NCBI GenBank assembly: GCA_016928975.1 | Contig: JAFGJR010000119.1 | Location: 1-57,819, forward strand | Direction: 5' to 3' | Origin: Sedimentisphaerales bacterium | GTDB lineage: Bacteria > Planctomycetota > Phycisphaerae > Sedimentisphaerales > SG8-4 | Length of the DNA stretch: 57,819 nucleotides | Shown here: positions 1-6,632 of the stretch, in pieces | Position numbering within the stretch: the stretch's first letter is position 1 | Layout: every line of letters begins with the position of its first letter | Notes under the pieces: model-generated | Databases searched by the model: none | Told to the model about the DNA's origin: nothing | The model's input: the letters and a program-made list of their open reading frames with translations, nothing else | Program-made: the position numbers and the translations under genes

Positions 1-300
1 CAAAGCCAATCGCAGCAACTGCCGCGTTCGATGTGTGTGGAGACGCAAAATCTTGCGTCTCTACAAGAGCAAACGCCTTGCGGCGTCGCCACGAACGGGG
101 ACGATTCGCGCGAAACAAAGCCAATTGAGGAGGCAGTAAGTAGCACCCCCGCCCTCGGGGGTGATCCCAGCCGGGGGCGGCTGGGCTACATCGTCGATCA
201 CCCCGTGTGTGAAACAAAGCCAATCACAGGAGGTGTCAAGTTTGAGGTGTGAAGTGTCAAGCGGGACGGACTCAGGCTCGGCGTGCGAAACAAAGCCAAT
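1..300. repeat. Four copies of a GAAACAAAGCCAAT interspersed repeat
   Basis: The core CAAAGCCAAT occurs at 1-10, 116-125, 215-224 and 291-300. The last three copies extend leftwards to (C/T)GAAACAAAGCCAAT (111-125, 210-224, 286-300). All are in the same orientation with irregular spacing (115, 99 and 76 bases between copy ends), and the first is cut by the window edge. The unique sequence between copies contains GC-rich hairpins. Read in one frame the copies give the peptide ETKPI, so a short open frame across the region is probably not a gene. No protein family is recognisable. The spacing is too irregular for a CRISPR array and the origin of the element is unknown. Confidence 0.75.
41..60. 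repeat. Perfect palindrome, 8-bp stem (AGACGCAA/TTGCGTCT)
   Basis: AGACGCAA (41-48) and TTGCGTCT (53-60) are exact reverse complements around a 4-base loop AATC. It lies among the GAAACAAAGCCAAT repeats and looks like a dispersed palindromic intergenic repeat, not a terminator, since no T-run follows. Confidence 0.65.
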
Positions 301-336
301 CGAGCCGGCCGGGGCCGTCTGCCGCGAGATGTAGTC

Positions 337-364
337 TGGACAACGACACGTCTCGTGCTATGAT
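337..364 (+). promoter_or_regulatory. Putative sigma70 promoter with extended -10
   Basis: TGGACA (337-342), a 16-base spacer, then TATGAT (359-364) preceded by TGC, which gives an extended -10. Transcription would start near 371, too close to an upstream ATG at 379 but well placed for the ATG at 436. Confidence 0.5.
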
Positions 365-435
365 GGAACGGTCCGGCAATGATGCTCGAGACCGATGATG
401 AGTCTCCCGCAGACAGGAGCGAAGGGACGCGATTT

Positions 436-1068
436 ATGAAGATCAAAACGGTTGTCATCGCAGGGATCGCGATGGCGGTGGCGGCGTTGGCGCTGGTCGG
501 CGGACTGGCTGTGCTCACGATGTCCCATGGGCCGAAGCTGGAGGACGTCGCGTACTTGCTGGAGCCGCGAATCACCACGCTGCCCGGCCAGAAGATGCTT
601 GTCGTGGAGGCCAGGGGCGATCCGACCGTCATGGGAGGCGAGGCGTTCGGCCTACTGTTCAAGACCTACTTCAAGCTCAAGGGCGTGCCCAAGGGTCCGA
701 AGCAGCCGGCGCCGAGAGCCCGGTGGCCCCTGTCGCTCAACACGCCGAAGGAGCAGTGGGTGGGGCGGTACGCCATGCCCGTGCCCGATGATGCGGCGTT
801 GCCGGCCGACGTGGCAGCAAGTCCGTCGGGCTTGCAGGCCCACGTGATGACCTGGGAGTACGGGCAGGTCGCGGAGATCCTGCACGTCGGGCCGTACGAC
901 AGCGAGGAACCGACGATCCGCAAGCTGCTGCAATTCGTCAAGGACAGCGGCTTCCAGGCAATGGGCGAGCACGAAGAGGAATACCTCAGAGGGCCCGGCG
1001 TGTTCTCGAAAGGCGACCCCCGCAAGTACCTGACCATTATTCGATACAGGCTCAAGAAAGCGGAGTGA
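436..1068 (+). CDS. GyrI-like effector-binding domain protein, membrane-anchored
   Basis: This is a 210-residue protein with an N-terminal hydrophobic segment (about residues 5-28) that reads as a signal anchor or signal peptide. It is followed by a domain resembling the GyrI/AraC-type small-molecule-binding fold: an early LVVEARGDP strand, a central aromatic segment and a C-terminal segment with HVGPYDSEEPT and YLTIIRYRL. Family knowledge: such domains bind small hydrophobic ligands or act as GyrI-type proteins, usually in the cytoplasm, so a membrane-tethered extracytoplasmic version is a variant. The ATG at 436 is chosen over 379 because the signal segment begins there and the promoter at 337-364 would leave almost no leader for 379. 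The ligand is unknown. Confidence 0.7.
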   Translation: MKIKTVVIAGIAMAVAALALVGGLAVLTMSHGPKLEDVAYLLEPRITTLPGQKMLVVEARGDPTVMGGEAFGLLFKTYFKLKGVPKGPKQPAPRARWPLSLNTPKEQWVGRYAMPVPDDAALPADVAASPSGLQAHVMTWEYGQVAEILHVGPYDSEEPTIRKLLQFVKDSGFQAMGEHEEEYLRGPGVFSKGDPRKYLTIIRYRLKKAE

Positions 1069-1077
1069 CCGGGGCGG

Positions 1078-1863
1078 ATGAGCATCCAACACCTTCACGA
1101 CAGGACCCTGATCGAGTCGTTCCTGCGGCGGAATCCCGAGCTGCACGTGTACAGTCTCGGCGATCTGGACGACTTCTTCTGGCCTTGCACGACCTGGTAT
1201 GGCTGGCAGGACAACGGCGAGCTGGCGGAGGTCGCGATGATCTACTCAAGCCGGACGCTGCCCACGCTCGTTGGAATCTCGCGGCGGCCGGCGGTCATGC
1301 AGAAGCTGCTCGGCGAGGTCGCCCCCCTGCTGCCGGAGATGTTCTATGCCCACCTGAGCCCGGGCATAGAGTGTGCCTTCGCGAGGACGCACGTGCTGGA
1401 ATCGCACGGCCCGCATTACAAGATGGTGCTTCGCGACGCCTCGCGCGTCCGCGACGCGGATTGCTCCCAGGCTGTGCCATTGACATTGCACGATGCGCCG
1501 GACCTGATGCGTCTGTATCAGGAGAGCTACCCGGGCAACTGGTTCGATCTGCGGGTGCTGGAAGCCGGGCAGTACTTCGGCCTTCGCCGGGACGAGCGGC
1601 TCGTCAGCGTGGCCGGCATCCACGTCTATTCGCAGCGGTACCGGGTGGCGGCTCTCGGCAACATCGTGACCCATCCGGCCTATCGGCACAGAGGATACGC
1701 CAGGCAGGTGACGGCCAGGCTGTGCCGGTCCGTCCTGGCGAGCGTGGAACACGTCGGCCTGAACGTGAAGGCGGACAACGAGGCGGCGATTGCCTGCTAC
1801 GCCGGCCTGGGCTTCGAGGTCATCGCCCCCTATACGGAGCTGACGATCACCAAAAGAGGCTAA
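1078..1863 (+). CDS. GNAT family N-acetyltransferase
   Basis: This 261-residue protein has its GNAT domain in the C-terminal half. Residues around 200-215 read VTHPAYRHRGYA, matching the acetyl-CoA-binding V-x-P-x-x-R-x-x-G-x-A signature. They are followed by a typical C-terminal NVKADNEAAIACYAGLGF stretch, where GNAT proteins carry the N-x-x-A-x-x-x-Y-x-x-x-G-F motif. The N-terminal about 130 residues are a separate, less conserved region with aromatic-rich LGDLDDFFWP. The acceptor substrate cannot be read from sequence. It starts 9 bases after the GyrI-like gene on the same strand and is probably co-transcribed with it. Confidence 0.85.
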   Translation: MSIQHLHDRTLIESFLRRNPELHVYSLGDLDDFFWPCTTWYGWQDNGELAEVAMIYSSRTLPTLVGISRRPAVMQKLLGEVAPLLPEMFYAHLSPGIECAFARTHVLESHGPHYKMVLRDASRVRDADCSQAVPLTLHDAPDLMRLYQESYPGNWFDLRVLEAGQYFGLRRDERLVSVAGIHVYSQRYRVAALGNIVTHPAYRHRGYARQVTARLCRSVLASVEHVGLNVKADNEAAIACYAGLGFEVIAPYTELTITKRG

Positions 1864-1890
1864 ATACAACCCACATTTACTGATTATGCG

Positions 1891-2886
1891 TCACGCTTTG
1901 CGGGCAACGATCAGGGAATTCATGTTCTCGTCTCGATGGAGAAGGCGAACGCCGGAGAAGCCGGCGCAGGCCAGGTCTTCGGCAAACTCGTCGAAGGTGA
2001 ACGTGCCGCCGCCTTCGGTGCCGACGAGCATATTGACGGCGAACAGCGCGCCGCCGACCGGCCGTGTTCGAGAGGCATCCATGACGACGTCACGGATCGC
2101 CAGAACACCGCCGGCTGCCAGAGCGGCGCGGATCTTCGCGAACAGGTCGCGGTTCTGGCGACGGGAGCTCTGATGGGCAATCGCACTGAGCCAGGCAAAG
2201 TCGGCGCCGCCAGGCAGCGGGTCAGTGTAGAAGTCGCCGGCCACGAGGGTGACCCGGTCGATGAGACCGGCATTGGTGAGACGCTCGCGCGCCAGGGGAA
2301 TCACTTGCGGCAGATCGAACAGGACGGCGGTGGCGTCGGGCACAGCCCGAAGGAACGCGGCGGTCCACGTCCCGGAGGCGCCCCCGATGTCCAACAGACG
2401 CTGGAACCGCAAGGGCGACAGCTTCTTGATGACCGACGGCGCGATGGCGATGCTGAAGTTGTCCATCGCGCCGATGAAGGCCTCGCAATCGCCGGGGTGG
2501 CCGCGAACGCTCGGGGGCCTCTCGGCGGGTTGACCCGTTTTGACCACCCGGGCAAGCTGTGCCCAGCGGCGCAGGCAGTTCGCCTGGTGGCGGATCGCCG
2601 ACAGGACGTTGGCCGGCGAATCCTCCGTCAGCAGCTCGGCCACGTCCGGCGCGACGTGGTACGCGTCGTCCGGCTTGGCCAGCAGATCGAGGGCGACCAG
2701 GGCATCGAGAAGCACGGCGGTCGCGCGCGGGTCTGCGCCGAGCCGCTCCGCCAGGGTGCTCGCCGAGGCGGGCCGGCCGCGCAGGGCGGTGAAAACATCC
2801 AGCTCGGCCGCCGCCGCGATCACGCAGGCCCCTTGAAACGCTCTGACCTTCTCGATAAGCTCGTCCGTCGTCCACCGCTTTGCCAT
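1891..2886 (-). CDS. SAM-dependent O-methyltransferase (hydroxyindole/acetylserotonin-type)
   Basis: This 331-residue protein has the two-part layout of the plant-type O-methyltransferase family. An N-terminal winged-helix dimerisation domain (about 1-110, with LAERLGADPRATAVLLDAL) is followed by a Rossmann methyltransferase domain. The SAM-binding glycine motif LLDIGGASGTW is at about residue 170, motif II-like DLPQVIPLAR follows, and AGDFYTDPLP comes after that. The segment SAIAHQSS sits where the family usually has a catalytic His. The ATG at 2886 is preceded by AGGTG at good spacing; an upstream GTG at 2895 is the alternative. The substrate is unknown. It is divergent from the next gene and convergent with the GNAT gene. 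Confidence 0.8.
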   Translation of the reverse strand: MAKRWTTDELIEKVRAFQGACVIAAAAELDVFTALRGRPASASTLAERLGADPRATAVLLDALVALDLLAKPDDAYHVAPDVAELLTEDSPANVLSAIRHQANCLRRWAQLARVVKTGQPAERPPSVRGHPGDCEAFIGAMDNFSIAIAPSVIKKLSPLRFQRLLDIGGASGTWTAAFLRAVPDATAVLFDLPQVIPLARERLTNAGLIDRVTLVAGDFYTDPLPGGADFAWLSAIAHQSSRRQNRDLFAKIRAALAAGGVLAIRDVVMDASRTRPVGGALFAVNMLVGTEGGGTFTFDEFAEDLACAGFSGVRLLHRDENMNSLIVARKA

Positions 2887-2931
2887 TGCACACACCTGAT
2901 AATCATGGGTCTTTCAGCCCTGTCGGCGGCC

Positions 2932-2940
2932 ATTATAGCA
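2932..2940 (-). promoter_or_regulatory. Extended -10 element (TGCTATAAT) for the O-methyltransferase gene
   Basis: Read on the minus strand the sequence is TGCTATAAT, a perfect -10 with the TGn extension, 46 bases upstream of the ATG at 2886. No convincing -35 hexamer is present, as often seen for extended -10 promoters. Confidence 0.5.
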
Positions 2941-3001
2941 CGCCGGTCGCCGGCCATGCGGTCGGCAGACCGGGACAAACACTTTTTCCCGGTCTTTCTG
3001 C

Positions 3002-3032
3002 TTGACGCCAACGGTCCGCCCGGCTTTACTAT
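3002..3032 (+). promoter_or_regulatory. Possible sigma70 promoter for the TPR lipoprotein gene
   Basis: TTGACG (3002-3007) and TACTAT (3027-3032) are separated by 19 bases, longer than ideal. They lie about 105 bases upstream of the ATG at 3136. Confidence 0.3.
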
Positions 3033-3135
3033 GCCCGTTGGACACGCCGGTGACATGGCAACGGGACGCGGAGATCAATGGTCGATTTGCCGGACCGGTG
3101 AATGACGGTTGCTGAGCTGTATAAGGAGCTTCACA

Positions 3136-3924
3136 ATGACAAGGATAGTTGTAACCGCAGCGATGATCGCACTTGTGACTGTAGTCGTCGGGTGCCAGAG
3201 CAATCAGGGGCGCAGCCAGATACTGCCGAACCGTGACTCGACCAGCGTCCAGACGTCCTCCGCCACGCCGGGGGAAGGGATGCCCTCAGCCGACGAGATC
3301 GACCTTGTTGAGGCGTTGTCCGCACAGCGTCAGGCGTATCACGACACCCTCCAGAAGCTCATCCAGTACTATGATGCGTCGGGCAATTACCGGAACCTGA
3401 GCTGGGCCCGTAAGGAGCTCAATGCGCTGGACCGCATCCCGCAGTACCGATACGTCGTGGAGGCGCAGGTGCTGTCGCCGGACCTCAAAGCGACGCAGAA
3501 GATCCAGGCCGCCGACAACCTGTACGCCGCGGCGCTCGAGACGGAGACGAAGGCCGGGGTATTGCCCGTGCTGAAGGACGAAGAGGGACTTCGGGCGGCG
3601 CTCAGCCTGTACGGCCAGTTGCTCCGTCAGTACCCCACCAGCGACAAGATCGACGATGCGGCATTCAGGATGAGCGGCATCCACGAATATTTCCGGGACT
3701 ACGTGATCGCCTTGTCGTTCTATCAGAGGGCGTATCAGTGGGATCCGGCGACGCCCTATCCGGCCCGGTACAAGGCGGCGGCGATCCTCGATGGGAAACT
3801 GCGTCGTCGGGCGGAGGCGCTGCAACTGTACCAGGAGGCGCTCGTCAAGGAGGCGCCGTTCATCGATCGATCTGCGGTGGAGAGACGGATCCGGGAGCTG
3901 ACCGATTCGGACAAGCCCAAGTAG
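3136..3924 (+). CDS. TPR-type lipoprotein
   Basis: This 262-residue protein has a lipoprotein signal peptide: residues 1-20 are hydrophobic and end in VTVVVGC, giving a lipidated Cys at about residue 20. The rest is helical with tetratricopeptide-like spacing. Examples are AALSLYGQLLRQYPTSDKIDDAAFRM, given here only as a region around residues 155-185, and SFYQRAYQWDP. The organisation recalls outer-membrane lipoproteins of the BamD/YfgL-associated type, but no specific family is claimed. AAGGAG lies 7 bases before the ATG at 3136, which is preferred over an in-frame start at 3109 because it puts the signal peptide at the N terminus. A clear terminator follows at 3951-3980. Confidence 0.75.
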   Translation: MTRIVVTAAMIALVTVVVGCQSNQGRSQILPNRDSTSVQTSSATPGEGMPSADEIDLVEALSAQRQAYHDTLQKLIQYYDASGNYRNLSWARKELNALDRIPQYRYVVEAQVLSPDLKATQKIQAADNLYAAALETETKAGVLPVLKDEEGLRAALSLYGQLLRQYPTSDKIDDAAFRMSGIHEYFRDYVIALSFYQRAYQWDPATPYPARYKAAAILDGKLRRRAEALQLYQEALVKEAPFIDRSAVERRIRELTDSDKPK

Positions 3925-3950
3925 GACGGACGGGTCCCCTCGATGTTTGG

Positions 3951-3980
3951 CGGGTCTGGCGCAGAGTCAGACCCGTTTTT
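3951..3980 (+). terminator. Rho-independent terminator after the TPR lipoprotein gene
   Basis: The perfect 8-bp stem CGGGTCTG (3951-3958) / CAGACCCG (3968-3975) has a 9-base loop and is followed directly by TTTTT (3976-3980). It ends 38 bases before the tilS start. Confidence 0.85.
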
Positions 3981-4018
3981 ATTGGTGGGCGTGGTGCATC
4001 AACCCGCCCAGCGATCTG

Positions 4019-5464
4019 ATGGCACGGATCACACGAGTGTTCGACCGCATCGAAGAGAAAGCGGCTGAGTTCATCCGCCTGCACGGGCTGTTCGCAGGGG
4101 CCGGTCGCGTTCTGCTCGCGGTCTCCGGCGGCACGGATTCGACCGCCCTGCTGCACATCCTGCACTCGCTGCGAGCCGCCGGGTCTCTGTCGGCGGAACT
4201 CGTCTGCGCCCACGTGAATCACCAGTTGCGCGGCTCGGCGAGTGACGAGGACGAGCAGTTCGTGGTGGCGCAGGCGACCCGGCTCGGAGTGCCGACAGTC
4301 ACGCGGGCCGTCGATGTGCGAGCCTGTGCCAAGGCGCATCGACTGTCGATCGAGACGGCGGCCCGGCGGCTGCGACTGGAGAGCCTCCGTGAAATCGCCC
4401 GAGCCTGCGACTGCGCGTGGGTGGCGACCGGCCACCAGAAAAACGACAACGTCGAGACGATCCTTCACCGGGTGCGCCGCGGGACCGGCTTTCGCGGACT
4501 GGCCGGAATCCGGCCGGCACGGCGGCTCGACGAGGGTCTGTGGCTCGGCAGGCCCCTGCTCGATGTCACGCGGGAAGAGATCCTCGGCTACCTCGACCGG
4601 CGGACGCTCGAATGGCGGGAAGACCATACCAACGTCGATCCGGCGTACACGCGGAACTACATCCGCCACAAGCTGCTCCCGGCCTTACAGAAAGAGTCTT
4701 GCGGCCCGTTGATTGACGAGCTGTCCCAATTGGCGGCATCGGCGGGGAGGCTTCGTGACCGCGTGCGTCGAGAGGCCCAGGAGGCCCTCTCGAGGTGTGC
4801 GGCGGTCGGCGCGGGCGAGGTTGTCCTGACGGCATCATCACTGGCCGCCCTGCCGGAACTGGTCGGGGTCGAGCTGATTCGCCACGTACTGGTGACCCTC
4901 GGCTGCGGCGAGCGAGACCTGACACGCGATCACTACGCGGGAATTATACAGCTTGCGAGAAATGCCGCGGAGACAGAGCTGAGCCTGCCCAGGAGGTTCT
5001 CCGTCCGACGAGAGCGAGACACGCTCGTACTATCGAGGATTCACACACCGGAACCCGTTCCGGCGTTGTCCTCCGTTGGGCTCCGGGTGCCGGGTGAAAC
5101 GTGGTTTGCCGGCCACCGGATTGAGGCGAGGATCCTGGATGCCGCACAACTCCCAATGGAGCAGATCAAACGAGACAGAAGTCCTTTCTGCGAGTATCTT
5201 GATCTCGATCGCATAGGGCAGCCCGTCACCGTGCGGCCACGCCGAACGGGGGACAGGTTCCGGCCCCTCGGCATGGAGAACGAGAAGAAGCTCGGCAAGT
5301 TCCTGACGACGGCCAAGGTGCCGCAGGGACGGCGGGAGCAGATCCTGGTCTTCGCCGATCCGACGAGGATCATCTGGGTCTGCCCCGTCCGGATCGGCGA
5401 GCCAGGGAAGGTCACAAACCAGACCCGACGGATTCTGATGCTGAAGGTCACATATGATCAGTAG
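4019..5464 (+). CDS. tilS: tRNA(Ile)-lysidine synthase
   Basis: TilS ligates lysine to the C34 wobble base of the CAU-anticodon tRNA-Ile in an ATP-dependent reaction, which is essential for AUA decoding. The 481-residue protein has the N-type ATP pyrophosphatase P-loop SGGTDST at residues 36-42, the following CAHVNHQLRG segment, and the ATGHQKNDNVET motif of the family. It also has the C-terminal substrate-binding domain with VRPRRTGDRFRPLG and KLGKFL. The ATG at 4019 removes 24 non-conserved residues encoded through the terminator of the previous gene. The gene overlaps the pilT-like gene by 11 bases, suggesting coupled translation. Confidence 0.93.
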   Translation: MARITRVFDRIEEKAAEFIRLHGLFAGAGRVLLAVSGGTDSTALLHILHSLRAAGSLSAELVCAHVNHQLRGSASDEDEQFVVAQATRLGVPTVTRAVDVRACAKAHRLSIETAARRLRLESLREIARACDCAWVATGHQKNDNVETILHRVRRGTGFRGLAGIRPARRLDEGLWLGRPLLDVTREEILGYLDRRTLEWREDHTNVDPAYTRNYIRHKLLPALQKESCGPLIDELSQLAASAGRLRDRVRREAQEALSRCAAVGAGEVVLTASSLAALPELVGVELIRHVLVTLGCGERDLTRDHYAGIIQLARNAAETELSLPRRFSVRRERDTLVLSRIHTPEPVPALSSVGLRVPGETWFAGHRIEARILDAAQLPMEQIKRDRSPFCEYLDLDRIGQPVTVRPRRTGDRFRPLGMENEKKLGKFLTTAKVPQGRREQILVFADPTRIIWVCPVRIGEPGKVTNQTRRILMLKVTYDQ

Positions 5465-6482
5465 AAAGCAACTGCTCGAACACGCCAAGTCGCAGGAGGC
5501 CACAGACATCCACATCTGCGCCAACGCCCCGATCCTGTTCCGCATCGGAGGCAAGCTGATCCCGGTGACCAAGGACAAGATCACGGCGCAGCAGAGCCGC
5601 GAGATCACACTCGACCTGCTCACCGACGCCCAGAAGAAGGTCTTCGAGGATCGCCTCGACTACGACCTCATGCTCGCGGAGGAGAGCGGGCGATACCGCG
5701 TGAACATCGGCTACTTCGATGGCCAGGTGGGCGCGACCATCCGCATCCTCCCGACACACCCGCGCGCCATCGGCGATCTGCTCTTGCCGGACACGGTGCG
5801 AGACCTGGCCCATCGCAGGAAGGGACTCGTGCTGATCACCGGCGCGACCAGCCAGGGCAAGACGACCACGCTGGCCGCCATGATCGACGAGATCAACGCC
5901 ACCCAGGAAAAGCACGTCATCACGATCGAGGACCCCATCGAGTATATCCACGCGAACAAGACCGGGGTCGTGCGCCAGCGCGAGGTCGGCCGGGACACGC
6001 AGAGCTTCCACACCGGTCTGCGGGCGGCCCTGCGCCAGGACCCGGATGTCATCGCCATCGGCGAGATGCGCGACTACGAGACGATCAAGATCGCCCTGAC
6101 GGCGGCGGAGACCGGCGTGCTCGTCCTTTCCACGCTGCACGTCATCTCTATCGACAAGATCCTCGAACGACTGATCAGCTATGCATCGGCGGGCGACGAG
6201 GACCAACTGCGGTTCCTGATGGCCGAGTCGCTGCAAGGCGTCGTCCACCAGGAGCTGGTCCCCACCGTGGAAGGCAAGCAGCGCGTGGCGTGCGAGATCC
6301 TCGTCACGACCAGCGCCGCCAAGAACATCATCCGGCGCAAGGGCAGCTACTTCCTGCGGAGCGTCATCGAGACGGGCAAGAAGCACGGCATGCAAACGAT
6401 GGAAGAATCGATCACCGCGATGCTCGAGCAGAAGGTCATCACCGAAGGCGTCGCGAAAAGCATCCTCGTCAACTACAAGTAG
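5454..6482 (+). CDS. PilT/GspE-family ATPase (type IV pilus retraction-like)
   Basis: This 342-residue protein is collinear with PilT retraction ATPases. It has an N-terminal PAS-like region with ATDIHICANAPILFRIGGKL, Walker A GATSQGKT (residues 130-137), Asp box IEDPIEY (158-164), Walker B DPDVIAIGEMRD (197-208) and His box STLHV (226-230). Family role: a cytoplasmic hexameric motor that disassembles type IV pilins or powers related fibres. The Walker A deviates from the usual GPTGSGKST. No other pilus gene is in the window, so the partner system is not visible. GAAGG lies 6 bases before the ATG, which sits inside the end of tilS. Confidence 0.88.
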   Translation: MISRKQLLEHAKSQEATDIHICANAPILFRIGGKLIPVTKDKITAQQSREITLDLLTDAQKKVFEDRLDYDLMLAEESGRYRVNIGYFDGQVGATIRILPTHPRAIGDLLLPDTVRDLAHRRKGLVLITGATSQGKTTTLAAMIDEINATQEKHVITIEDPIEYIHANKTGVVRQREVGRDTQSFHTGLRAALRQDPDVIAIGEMRDYETIKIALTAAETGVLVLSTLHVISIDKILERLISYASAGDEDQLRFLMAESLQGVVHQELVPTVEGKQRVACEILVTTSAAKNIIRRKGSYFLRSVIETGKKHGMQTMEESITAMLEQKVITEGVAKSILVNYK

Positions 6483-6523
6483 CGGGCCGAACACTCTACG
6501 GGAGTGCAAACATCGCACAGGTA

Positions 6524-6595
6524 TGTCACCCCCGCGCAGGCGGCGTCCAGGGAGCTTCGGTACGCAACTGGATTCCCGCCTTCGCGGGAATGACA
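6524..6595. repeat. Inverted-repeat intergenic element (GTCATTCCCGCGAAGGCGGGAAT type)
   Basis: Two diverged copies face each other: the left arm at 6524-6550 (starting TGTCACCCCCGCGCAGGCGG) and the right arm at 6568-6595. The right arm contains the perfect palindrome ATTCCCGC-CTTC-GCGGGAAT (6572-6591). The element sits between two convergent genes, where it may also fold as a bidirectional transcription stop. Established knowledge: very similar palindromes are dispersed in many bacterial genomes. Confidence 0.7.
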
Positions 6596-6632
6596 TGCGG
6601 GGCGACCGGAACAGCCTCTCTGGCGGAAGGCC

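Noticed and set aside
1..300. CRISPR array made of CAAAGCCAAT repeats
   Set aside because: Repeats are only about 15 bases and the spacing varies from 76 to 115 bases; no cas genes nearby.
198..662. Minus-strand 154-codon frame
   Set aside because: Overlaps the GyrI-like gene and the repeat cluster; no family features; its composition is that of a reverse shadow.
1936..3105. Plus-strand 389-codon frame
   Set aside because: Antisense to the O-methyltransferase gene, which has clear motifs; high-GC shadow.
3951..4018. Start of tilS at 3947
   Set aside because: Would translate through a perfect terminator and add residues absent from the family.
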